Assembly (NCBI RefSeq): GCF_005844325.1
Contig: NZ_SPFY01000016.1
Location: forward strand, 1 to 32,264
Direction: 5' to 3'
Origin: Collinsella aerofaciens
GTDB lineage: Bacteria > Actinomycetota > Coriobacteriia > Coriobacteriales > Coriobacteriaceae
Length of the DNA: 32,264 nt
Part shown: in pieces, positions 4,855 to 13,500 of the stretch
Layout: every line of letters begins with the position of its first letter
Position numbering within the stretch: position 1 is the stretch's first letter
Made by a program: the position numbers and the translations under genes
Notes under the pieces: model-generated
Told to the model about the DNA's origin: nothing
The model's database searches: none
What the model saw: only the letters and a program-made list of their open reading frames with translations

Positions 4855-7095
4855 CTAGTCAAACAGACTCGGCATGTCGTTTTCTTTCATGAGGGCACCG
4901 GCGGAGGGCAGACTCTGCGCGGTGAACTTCTCGGCCGAGACGCCGGCGCCAAGGATCTCTTCGGTTGTGCCGACCGTGGTGACCGAGCGGCCCTTCTTGG
5001 CCGTAAGGGCCTGGACGCCCTGCGTGTTGGTGGTCGTCTTGGTCTTGAGCAGCGACGTGTTGAAGTTCATCAGGCGATAGTCGCTCGAGACCAGCGCGAT
5101 GTCGCGATCCTCCTTGAGCACCTGGGCATACAGCAGCTTGCTGCCACCGTAGATGGCGTTCTTGAGGCGCTTGCGGTTGGTTTTGGTGACGTATCCGGCA
5201 AGTGCGACACGCACCACGCGGCCGTTTTCAAAGACAAACAGCACGTCGGCCTTGTAGTCCTCGGGGTCGATGACCCAGATGACGCTCTCGTCGGGTTCCA
5301 TCTCAAGATCGGTCGGCAGGTACGAGCCCAGCTGGGCCGACTTGGTGTCCTCAAACGCCGCAACCTTGCACTTGTACACCTGGCTCTTGTTGGTAAACAC
5401 GAGCAGCTCGTGCGTGTTGGAGGACGGAAACTCGATAAAGGGTTTGTCGCCGTCCTTGTACTTGAGCGTGGTCGCCTTCTTGAGCACGCGGTCTGTCATC
5501 TTCTTAAGGTAGCCATCGCGCGAGAGCATGATGGTGACCGGGTACTCCTCGACCTCGGGCTCCAAGCTTACTTCGATAACCTCATGGGGCTCAATCCTGC
5601 CCGTGCGGCGCGGCATCACGTACTTCTTGTTGACTGCGGCCAGCTCGTCGCTGATGACCTTCTTGATGTTCTCCTCGCTGGAGAGGATCTCCTCAAGCTC
5701 GGCAATCTCACCCTCTAGCTTGGCGATGTCCTTGGTGCGGTTGAGGATGTACTCTTCGTTAATGTTGCGGAGCTTGAGCTCGGCAACAAACTCGGCCTGG
5801 GTCTCGTCGATGTCGAAACCCTTCATAAGGTTGGGCACGACCTCGGCTTCAAGCTTGGTGCCGCGGATGATGGCGATGGCCTTGTCGATGTCGAGCAAGA
5901 TCGCCTCGAGGCCGTGCAGCAGGTGCAGGCGCTCGGACTTTTTGCCCAGGTCATAGTTAATGCGGCGACGTGTGGACTCAATACGCCACTTGACCCACTC
6001 GTGCAGGATCTGGCGCACGCCCATAACACGGGGATAGCCATCGACGAGCACGTTGAAGTTGCACGAGAACGAATCCTGTAGCGTGGTCGAGCGATAGAGC
6101 TTGGCCATGAGCTTGTCGGGGTCGACGCCGCGCTTAAGGTCGATGGCGATGCGCAGACCCGAAAGGTCTGTCTCGTCGCGGATGTCGGCGATCTCCTTGA
6201 CCTTGCCTTCCTTGGAGAGCTTGACGATGCGTTCGATGATGACATCGGTCTTGGTGGTGTAGGGGATCTCGTAGACCTCGATGATGCGCTCTTCGGGAAT
6301 CCAACGCCAGCGGGAGCGGATCTGGAAGCTGCCCAGGCCGGTCTCAATAATCTTCTCCATCTCCTCGCGGCGGTAGATGATCTCGCCGCCGGTCGAGAAG
6401 TCGGGCATGGGCATGTACTCGAGCAGGTCGCAGTCGGGATCCTGCAGGTAGTGCATCGTGGCGGTGCAGACCTCGTTGAGGTTGAAGCCGCAGATGTCGG
6501 ACGCCATGGCGACGCCGATGCCCTTGTTGGCCGAGACAAGGATGTTGGGGAACGTGGTGGGCAGCAGGCGCGGCTCCTTCATGGCACCGTCGTAGCTGTC
6601 GACGAAGTCGACCGGGTCCTTGTCGATGTCCTTGAAGATCTCGGCGCTGATGGGGGAGAGCTTGGCCTCGGTATAACGCGAGGCGGCGTAGCTCAGGTCG
6701 CCCGAATAGTACTTGCCAAAGTTGCCCTTCGACTCTACGAAGGGGGCAAGAAGCGCCTCGTTGCCGGTGGCCAGACGCACCATCGTCTCGTAGATCGCGG
6801 CGTCGCCGTGCGGGTTGAGCTTCATGGTCTGGCCCACGATGTTGGCGCTCTTCTGGCGCTCGCCCTTGAGCAGACCCATCTTGTACATGGTGTAGAGCAG
6901 CTTGCGGTGCGAGGGCTTAAAGCCGTCGATCTCGGGGAACGCACGCGAGACGTTGACGCTCATGGCGTAGGGCATGTAGTTGACCTCGAGCGTCTGCGTG
7001 ATCGGCTGGTCGGTGACCTCGGAGTGCAGGCCGATGACGTTCTCGGCGTTGACCTGCTTTTTCTTTGGCTGGTTCTTCGTCTTCTTCTTTGCCAC
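4855..7095 (-). CDS. parC: Type II topoisomerase subunit A (ParC/GyrA-like)
   Basis: 746 residues from a GTG start (7095-7093) with AGAGGA 6 nt upstream. The N-terminus is a Lys-rich tail (MAKKKTKNQPKKK). The breakage-reunion domain follows, with NPHGDAAIYETMVRLA at 94-109 and the catalytic tyrosine in AASRYTEAKLSPI (Tyr141). A coiled region (about 440-490, TKDIAKLEGEIAELEEILSS) and a C-terminal beta-pinwheel come after. With its partner it forms an A2B2 enzyme that passes DNA duplexes through each other, decatenating chromosomes or relaxing supercoils. A canonical GyrBox is not evident and the pair is divergent, favouring topoisomerase IV-like duty beside a regular gyrase elsewhere. Residues matching E. 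coli GyrA Ser83 and Asp87 are Ala99 and Glu103. It lies 45 bp after parE, one operon. Confidence 0.93.
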   Translation of the reverse strand: MAKKKTKNQPKKKQVNAENVIGLHSEVTDQPITQTLEVNYMPYAMSVNVSRAFPEIDGFKPSHRKLLYTMYKMGLLKGERQKSANIVGQTMKLNPHGDAAIYETMVRLATGNEALLAPFVESKGNFGKYYSGDLSYAASRYTEAKLSPISAEIFKDIDKDPVDFVDSYDGAMKEPRLLPTTFPNILVSANKGIGVAMASDICGFNLNEVCTATMHYLQDPDCDLLEYMPMPDFSTGGEIIYRREEMEKIIETGLGSFQIRSRWRWIPEERIIEVYEIPYTTKTDVIIERIVKLSKEGKVKEIADIRDETDLSGLRIAIDLKRGVDPDKLMAKLYRSTTLQDSFSCNFNVLVDGYPRVMGVRQILHEWVKWRIESTRRRINYDLGKKSERLHLLHGLEAILLDIDKAIAIIRGTKLEAEVVPNLMKGFDIDETQAEFVAELKLRNINEEYILNRTKDIAKLEGEIAELEEILSSEENIKKVISDELAAVNKKYVMPRRTGRIEPHEVIEVSLEPEVEEYPVTIMLSRDGYLKKMTDRVLKKATTLKYKDGDKPFIEFPSSNTHELLVFTNKSQVYKCKVAAFEDTKSAQLGSYLPTDLEMEPDESVIWVIDPEDYKADVLFVFENGRVVRVALAGYVTKTNRKRLKNAIYGGSKLLYAQVLKEDRDIALVSSDYRLMNFNTSLLKTKTTTNTQGVQALTAKKGRSVTTVGTTEEILGAGVSAEKFTAQSLPSAGALMKENDMPSLFD

Positions 7096-7140
7096 GATAT
7101 CCTCTTGAACTTCTTATGGGCCGTCGTTATCGATTTGCTG

Positions 7141-9138
7141 TTACTGCAGGTCCAGCTGGTCCAGGTATTCCTTGCCGTGCTCGGAGATATGGCGCTTGCG
7201 GCCTGCCTCGTCGTTGCCCAGCAACAGATTGAACATGGTCTCCATCTTGGTGACGTCCTCGGGCTCCACCTTGATCAGGCGACGCGTCTCGGGGTTCATG
7301 GTGGTGAGCCACATCATGTCCGGGTCGTTCTCACCAAGACCCTTGGAGCGGTTGATGGAGCACTTTTGGTCGCCAATCTCCTTGAGGATGCCGTTCTTCT
7401 CGAGCTCGGTGTAGGCAAAGTAGGTCTTCTCTTTGCAGTTGATCTCGTAGAGCGGCGATTCGGCGATATACACGTAACCCTCGTCGATAAGCGTGGGCAC
7501 CAGGCGGTAGAGCATGGTGAGCACGAGCGTACGGATGTGATAACCGTCGACGTCGGCGTCCGTACAGATGATGACCTTGTTCCAGTTGAGGTTGTCCAGG
7601 TCAAAGGCACCAAGGTTTTTGATGCGCTTGTCCTTGATCTCCACGCCGCAGCCCAGCACGCGCATGAGGTCCATGATGATGTCGGACTTAAAGATGCGCG
7701 GATAGTCTTCCTTCAGGCAGTTGAGGATCTTACCGCGGACGGGCATAACGCCTTGGAACTCGGCGTCGCGCGAGGTGCGAATGGCGCCTGCTGCCGAGTC
7801 GCCCTCTACGATGTAGATCTCGCGGCGGCTCTTGTCCTTGGAGCGGCAGTCGATGAACTTCTGCACGCGGTTGGCCATGTCGGTCTTCTGCTGTAGGTTG
7901 GTCTTGATGCTCTGACGCGTCTTCTCGGCGTTCTCGCGCGAACGCTTGTTGATGAGCACCTGCTCCATGATCTTGTTGGCAGCGTCTTTGTTCTCGATTA
8001 GGTAGGTTGAGAGCCGCTCCTTAAAGAAGGCCGTCATAGCCTGCTGGATAAAGCGGTTGTTGATGGCCTTCTTAGTCTGGTTTTCATAGGACGTCTGGGT
8101 GGAGAAGCAGTTGGTCACCAGCACCAGACAGTCCTGGACGTCCTGCCACTTAATGCCGCTCTCGTTTTTGTTGTACTTGCCCTGTTGCTTAATGTAAGCA
8201 TCGATGGCACTGGTCAGAGCGCTGCGGGCGGCCTTCTCGGGCGAGCCGCCATTCTCGAGCCACGATGAGTTGTGGTAGTACTCCTGCATCATGATGGTGC
8301 GCGAGAAGCACATGCACGCGGTGATCTTTACATTGTAGTCGGGCAGGTCCTCGCGATCGCGACCGCGACGGTCGGCCTCGATAAAGAAGGGCTCGGTGAG
8401 GTAGTCGGTACCGACCTTCTCGAGCACGTAGTCTTCGATGCCCTTGGGATAGCAAAAGTCCTCTTCGGAAAACTCGCCATCGTCGCCCTCAATGCGCAGG
8501 CGGAAGGTCACGTTGGCGTTGACCACGGCCTGGCGGCGCATGGTCTCGCGATACCAATCGTGGGGGATGCTGATGGAGGTAAAGACCTCAAGATCGGGGC
8601 GCCATTTGATGGTGGTGCCGGTACGGTCCTCGTCGCTGGGCTCAATCTCGAGTGCCTTCTTTTTGGCGCCAACGACCTTGCCCTTTTTAAAGTGCAGGGA
8701 GTACTTGTTGCCGTCGCGCCAAACCGTGACGTCCATGTATTCGGAGGCGTACTGGGTCGCGCACGAGCCCAGGCCGTTGGTACCGAGCGAGAAGTCGTAG
8801 TCGCCGCCCTGGTTGTTGTTGTATTTGCCACCTGCGTAGAGCTCGCAAAAGACGAGCTCCCAGTTAAAGCGCTTCTCGGAGGGGTTCCAGTCGAGCGGGC
8901 AGCCGCGGCCGTTGTCCTCTACCTGAATGGAACCATCGCGAAAGGCGGTAAGGGTGATGAGCTTGCCGTAGCCCTGGCGCGCCTCGTCAACGGCGTTGGA
9001 CAGGATCTCGAAGGCGGCATGCGCGCAGCCGTCGAGTCCGTCCGAGCCAAAGATGACGGCGGGGCGCAGGCGTACGCGCTCCTCGTCCTTGAGCTGACGA
9101 ATACTGTCGTTACCATAGTTTGCGGTGTTTTTTGCCAT
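7141..9138 (-). CDS. parE: Type II topoisomerase subunit B (ParE/GyrB-like), divergent
   Basis: 665 residues. The GHKL ATPase comes first: ILSNAVDEARQG gives the Mg/ATP-binding Asn and following Asp-Glu, EDNGRGCPLDW is the second box, and the lid glycines read LGTNGLGSCATQ. The lid differs from the usual GLHGVG and marks a separate clade. The transducer follows. The Toprim domain has IYIVEGDSAAG and IICTDADVDGYH, which hold the metal-binding Glu and Asp residues, and INRSKGLGENDPDM closes the core. The start at 9138 has GAGAG 6 nt upstream. A -35-like TTGACT with downstream AT-rich DNA lies about 60 bp upstream. ATP hydrolysis here drives strand passage by the A subunit encoded just downstream. 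Confidence 0.93.
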   Translation of the reverse strand: MAKNTANYGNDSIRQLKDEERVRLRPAVIFGSDGLDGCAHAAFEILSNAVDEARQGYGKLITLTAFRDGSIQVEDNGRGCPLDWNPSEKRFNWELVFCELYAGGKYNNNQGGDYDFSLGTNGLGSCATQYASEYMDVTVWRDGNKYSLHFKKGKVVGAKKKALEIEPSDEDRTGTTIKWRPDLEVFTSISIPHDWYRETMRRQAVVNANVTFRLRIEGDDGEFSEEDFCYPKGIEDYVLEKVGTDYLTEPFFIEADRRGRDREDLPDYNVKITACMCFSRTIMMQEYYHNSSWLENGGSPEKAARSALTSAIDAYIKQQGKYNKNESGIKWQDVQDCLVLVTNCFSTQTSYENQTKKAINNRFIQQAMTAFFKERLSTYLIENKDAANKIMEQVLINKRSRENAEKTRQSIKTNLQQKTDMANRVQKFIDCRSKDKSRREIYIVEGDSAAGAIRTSRDAEFQGVMPVRGKILNCLKEDYPRIFKSDIIMDLMRVLGCGVEIKDKRIKNLGAFDLDNLNWNKVIICTDADVDGYHIRTLVLTMLYRLVPTLIDEGYVYIAESPLYEINCKEKTYFAYTELEKNGILKEIGDQKCSINRSKGLGENDPDMMWLTTMNPETRRLIKVEPEDVTKMETMFNLLLGNDEAGRKRHISEHGKEYLDQLDLQ

Positions 9139-9513
9139 GCTCGCTCTCTTGGTACTTCCTCTTGTGTATTTAAGTCGTATAGATAGTCAAGGTAGCATAG
9201 CCCAGCCCGTGGGCGATTCCAACCAACACGAAATCCATCGAACAATCGTTCGGATTAACAGGGATAGTGTTTAGTGGTAGCGCGGCATTGTTAAACAAAT
9301 TTGGATACAGATGAATTTTATTTAATAGGGATCTAGTTTTACTAAACAAAATCGAACGATGCTGATCGCACGAGCGGGCACATCGATCGACTATCAATCA
9401 CGTTTACTCGGACAAAACCGAGTCGGTTCTGTCCGAGTAAGTTTGAATAGTGAACCGAAGTTGTAATGTCCGCATGGCGATGACAGACATGGTTTTCATA
9501 ATGACAGATATAG
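9139..9513. other. Intergenic region between divergent parE and the XRE regulator
   Basis: No gene is supported. It contains the parE leader, an AT-rich tract (about 9285-9360) and a 37-bp near-perfect palindrome at 9404-9440, described separately. Confidence 0.6.
9404..9440. repeat. 37-bp near-perfect palindrome
   Basis: Two 18-bp arms (9404-9421 and 9423-9440) flank a single G, with only one mismatch (A9415 opposite C9429). As DNA it is an almost perfect operator-like dyad; as RNA it would be a tight hairpin. There is no T run. It lies between parE and the XRE gene promoter. Confidence 0.7.
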
Positions 9514-9570
9514 TTGACATCCTTTGATGGATGCAATATATTTCTGTCATGTTGCAACGGATATCTGTCC
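9481..9570. promoter_or_regulatory. Promoter with nested symmetric TGACAGA operators
   Basis: A near-consensus promoter, TTGACA (9514-9519), 17 bp, TATATT (9537-9542), drives the XRE gene. Four half-sites surround it: TGACAGA at 9481-9487 and 9502-9508, and inverted TCTGTCA at 9543-9549 and TCTGTCC at 9564-9570. Spacing is 21 bp on each side, and both pairs share the exact centre 9525.5, inside the promoter spacer. This is strong evidence for autoregulation by the XRE protein, or control by another dimeric repressor. Confidence 0.8.
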
Positions 9571-9590
9571 ATTACTACGAAAGGAACTCC

Positions 9591-9821
9591 ATGCCGGGCA
9601 AAAGGAACCTACGCATGAAGGCGGCGCGCGCGGCGGTTGGCCTTTCGCAAGCTGACTTGGCCGAGGCCGTGGGCGTTACGCGCCAGACCATCGGCCTTAT
9701 CGAGGCGGGCGGCTACAACCCCACGCTCAACTTGTGTGTGGCAATCTGTAAAGCGCTGCGCGTTACGTTGAACGATCTGTTTTGGGAAGACGGGATCGAC
9801 GTCGACCCTAACGCTCTTTAG
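9591..9821 (+). CDS. Small XRE-family helix-turn-helix regulator
   Basis: 76 residues. ATG 9591 is chosen over upstream in-frame starts because AAAGGA lies 5 nt before it and the upstream codons fall in the promoter and operators. MKAARAAVGLSQADLAEAVG and VTRQTIGLIEAGGYNPTLNL form the five-helix XRE fold, with recognition helix around RQTIGLIE. CKALRVTLNDLFWED completes it. Such single-domain proteins bind DNA as dimers and commonly pair with a downstream membrane protein gene, as here (9-bp gap). The symmetric operators at its own promoter point to autorepression. The signal sensed is unknown. Confidence 0.92.
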   Translation: MPGKRNLRMKAARAAVGLSQADLAEAVGVTRQTIGLIEAGGYNPTLNLCVAICKALRVTLNDLFWEDGIDVDPNAL

Positions 9822-9830
9822 AAGTTCGCT

Positions 9831-10415
9831 ATGAAATTTGAAGATTTAAAACTCGTGCAAAAGTGGCGTGAATATGCCGGCCCAAAGGATGAGCGCCTGG
9901 AGGCTGAGAGCGCGAAGGTCTACAAGATTGGTTTCGTGCTGCTTTCGTTTGGCATGTTGATGATCTTTTTCTACCAGTTTATAGCTCGACAGGTTGCGTG
10001 GGTTCACAGCGACGCCAGTGAAATGCCGCATGGCTTTGCAGCGCCGTTTGAGGCAGCCATGTATTTGTGGCTCGTTCTCGTGATGTTGATTTGCGCAGGA
10101 CTGCAAACGCGGAAGGGCTATGTCGATACCAATCGTTTTGGGCAAACCGAGTATCTTCCTGTTGGATATTTCCTGCTTCTCAGCGGTCTTAGCGGCGCCG
10201 CGTTCGCGCTTGTTATTGCCGCAATGCGCTGTATCGCTGAGGCGCAGATCGTACCGCTCGAAAGCGTCTTTTGGTTGGCGAACCTGGCCACGGGCGTGTT
10301 CTGCGGCGCGACGATTTTCGCGGCCACGTTTGCTGTCCTGTGCGCAACGTTTTTCACGGCGAAAAGACGCCGTGCCAAGCTCGAGGCAGAACTCAACTCC
10401 TCTGACGACATCTAA
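9831..10415 (+). CDS. Hypothetical four-helix membrane protein
   Basis: 194 residues; I do not recognise a named family. A charged N-terminus (MKFEDLKLVQKWREYAGPKD) precedes about four membrane segments: IGFVLLSFGMLMIFFYQF, AAMYLWLVLVMLICAGL, YFLLLSGLSGAAFALVIAAM and LATGVFCGATIFAATFAVLC. The C-terminus is basic and cytoplasmic (FFTAKRRRAKLEAEL). The start lies 9 bp after the XRE stop, with only a weak ribosome binding site, so translation is probably coupled. An XRE regulator followed by a small membrane protein is a common bacterial pair of unclear role. A strong terminator follows, so the operon has two genes. Confidence 0.8.
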   Translation: MKFEDLKLVQKWREYAGPKDERLEAESAKVYKIGFVLLSFGMLMIFFYQFIARQVAWVHSDASEMPHGFAAPFEAAMYLWLVLVMLICAGLQTRKGYVDTNRFGQTEYLPVGYFLLLSGLSGAAFALVIAAMRCIAEAQIVPLESVFWLANLATGVFCGATIFAATFAVLCATFFTAKRRRAKLEAELNSSDDI

Positions 10416-10420
10416 TGCGT

Positions 10421-10457
10421 AATGGGCTGGCTCTGGGTATCCAGAACCAGCCCATTT
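10421..10457 (+). terminator. Terminator after the XRE/membrane-protein operon
   Basis: ATGGGCTGG (10422-10430) pairs with CCAGCCCAT (10447-10455), extended through TCTGG/CCAGA with one mismatch, and is followed by a short T run. It lies between convergent genes and may act both ways. Confidence 0.8.
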
Positions 10458-10504
10458 GATGTTCGATGAGCCGAGTCGGCGTCTCTCACAAAAGTAACTA
10501 GGAG

Positions 10505-13500
10505 CTAGCGAGGCTTATCAGAATTGACCTCATCGGCGGTGTCTTTTTCGAGCGCCGTGCGGCGGGCGCTGTAGGCGATGAGGCCGGCGCCTGCCGCGGC
10601 GAGTGCTGCAGCGGCTGCCGTAAGGGGAGCATTGACATCGCCCGTGCCAGCGAGCGCGCCCGCTTTTCCGGAGCGCTTGTTAGTGCCGTGGTCCTTGCCA
10701 CTGCTGGAGCTGCTTCCGCCGGAGCCGCCGCCCTTGTCAGTACCGCCGCCACTCGTGCCGCCATCGCCGTCGACCGTCATCGGGGCGTCGTGAAGTTCCG
10801 TCGTATCCGCGTTGTCGCATACGCCGACCTGAACTTCTGAGCGTTCGCATGCCGCGTCGGGCACATGAAGCTCGTGCAGCACGGCACCCAGCGCCGAGTT
10901 TGCGCCCGGTCGAATTTCCTCGAGCGTTACGGGATCGAGCGCCACCAGATTACGCGCCTTCGCATATAGCGTTACACGTTTGCCCACTTCATCGCTCCAA
11001 CTCTCGGGGATGGCGAAGCTCATGCGGAACTGTGCCGTGCAACCCGGTGCCAGCACGGCGTTGCCACTGTCGGCTACCAGCGGGTGCGTTGCAAAAGGTG
11101 TGCCCAGCGTCTCGAGCGCGTACTTCACGTGTGCCGTGTCGTTGGCCGAAGCGTCCTCGGCAAGCTCTGGATCGTAGATCGATGCCATGCGTGTGTTCGC
11201 TCCGAACCCGATGGATGCGCTGGAGAACGGCTGGCTGGAGCCCTCTCGGTACAGATCGATTGTGCCGGCGGTCAGCAAGGTGTTGCCGTCGTTTCGCACC
11301 GTGACCATGAAGGATTCGCCTGCTGCTCCGGGCACCACCGCGCCCGAGGTAGCGACTGCGCCCGTCGGAGTGGCACACGCCACCAAGGGCACTTCGATGC
11401 CGTGTAGTTCTGCCTCGCTCTTCTCCGCGCTCACAATGTGCGTGGCGAGCGCGGAGAGCATGCTCCCCGACGTCAAAAATGTCGTTATCTGATCGACGGG
11501 ATGGTCCAGCTCGCACATCACGAACGGCTCCGTAAACAGATCGCCTGCCAAGGTGCTGGCGAAGATGCGGAAGTGCTTGCCCATCACTGCTACCGGGTTG
11601 CCTTCTTCGTCGTAGGTTTGCCCCACCTTGCCATCGGTGTTCTCTACATAGAGCACGCACCTGCCGTTGTTGCTTACGCTAAACGATGCCGGGCCACAGC
11701 CTGCGGCACCCACGGGCTGCGTTGCAAATGCCGATGCGCCTCGCGTCCAAGTAATATGCTGCAGTTGCTCGTTGACGGTAGCCAAAAAGCCCGTGTGCTG
11801 CGGCCACGGCACCGCGTGGGGTACTGTGGCATCTGGCGACATAACGCCCCAGCTCGCAATGGACTGGCCGATCACGGCGTACGATGCACAGCCACAACCG
11901 CCTGCGGTCTCGTATGCAATGGGCACCACCATTTTGCCGTTGATATTCTCGGGCGCGCCGAGCTCGATGCTCGACGGTGCCTGCGGAAAGCGGAGGACCT
12001 GACGGAACGTGAGACTGTCGCCCGAAACGTCCGACCACAGGGTAAAGCACTCCAGCGCAACCTCGGCCTCGCTGCCGAGCGTCTTTTCTGCGGTGGTTCC
12101 GCGGCGGTGGAGGTAGGCGCCCGACAGGCGCCCGTCGACAAGTGTCTTGCCCACCGTGATGCGTGGGCACTGCAGGCAATGGTAGCCATCCTCCTGAAGG
12201 CGGCCGCGCGAGATGCTGCGCCACGACGTGTGCGATATCACGCGAACTCCGTCGTTGCTTATGCGCAGGCGCACAACGGACAGTATGCCGGATGTGCTCG
12301 CCGTATCGAAAAGGGTGTTGTCGCCGGCGGGGCGCTCGCCCGAGACCAGCAGCACGTAGGCGTCCTGGTTTCCTCTTCCGTCCGTATATTCCACTACGTC
12401 GAAGTCGTAATCGTATATGCTGTCGCGCTCCACGTCGCCCTCGCCAAACCCAAGGGGAAAGTCCACAGGCGTGGGAGCGGACCACGTCCCGTTTGCCTTT
12501 GTGTGTACCACCAGGCGCGAGCGACCATTGTCGCCGTAGCGCACCGAGGCGATACGGAACAGGCATTCTACGCCGGCAATCATTGCCAGCTTCATGTGGG
12601 CTTCGCTGAGCACGCCAGCAAACAGCACGTTGTCGCTCGAGGGCTTGATGCCGCCACGCTCGTCCTCCGACACGCCGGCAGAATCGGCGTTCGGGTCGGC
12701 AACGGTGTTCGTTGCCTGACCGATGTAGGTGTACTCATACATCGGCGCGGCGTTTTCGTCGTTCTCTATCAGTGCATGGACGAAATGCTCGATCTGTCCC
12801 GTGTCGTCGCTTTCTGCATCCGCCTCGAGCTCAATGCGCGTGACCGCCCGATCCCAATCGCGCACGACAGGCGCGGCGTTTACGGCAGTGGCCTTAACCT
12901 CGGCGCGTGCGAGCAGCTCGGCGTTGGTGACGATGGTGGCCGATGCGATAAATTGCGGAACGCCGCCCGCCTCGATGTTGCCGGGCGTGCCGAAGCGGGC
13001 GTCCAGCGTGTAAGGCGTATCTCCACCCAATGCGAGCTCAGAGCGCTGGAGCGCATACTGGTCGCCATTGTTCACCGACATATTCCACGAATCGATGAGT
13101 GTGGGCCACGACCCCGACCAAGCCTTGGTGGTCCACTTGAACATTACGAACTGGAGTATCACATCGACATCGACGTCTGCACCTACGCGCAGTCGCGGAA
13201 GCTGGTGTCCATCCGCCTTCTCGTACCCAATGAACAGCGTGAGGGATGCGGCGCCGCTCACGGCAGACGAAGCGACGCCTGCAACGCCGGCGCCAAAGGT
13301 GACGGCGAGCCCGATCTGGATGGTGAACGAGCCCGACGTGTTTGAATAGTCGAGCGAAATGTTTTTAAAAAACGCCGCGCCGCTGCCGTGCGTGTGGGCA
13401 CCCACGGCGAGCGCCAGTTTTGCCAGCACCCAGGGGTTGACGTTTAGGAAAAATGGCACCGGTCCTAGGGTAAACTGCTCGGTCCAATTGAGGTCGGTTC

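Noticed and set aside
6451-7896. 481-codon open frame opposite the topoisomerase genes
   Set aside because: It spans the parC/parE junction antisense and is Val/Leu/His-rich without domains; a shadow of two certain genes.
11438-13345. 635-codon open frame opposite the surface protein
   Set aside because: Its amino-acid composition is typical of antisense reading and it has no ribosome binding site; the minus-strand frame has signal and anchor.
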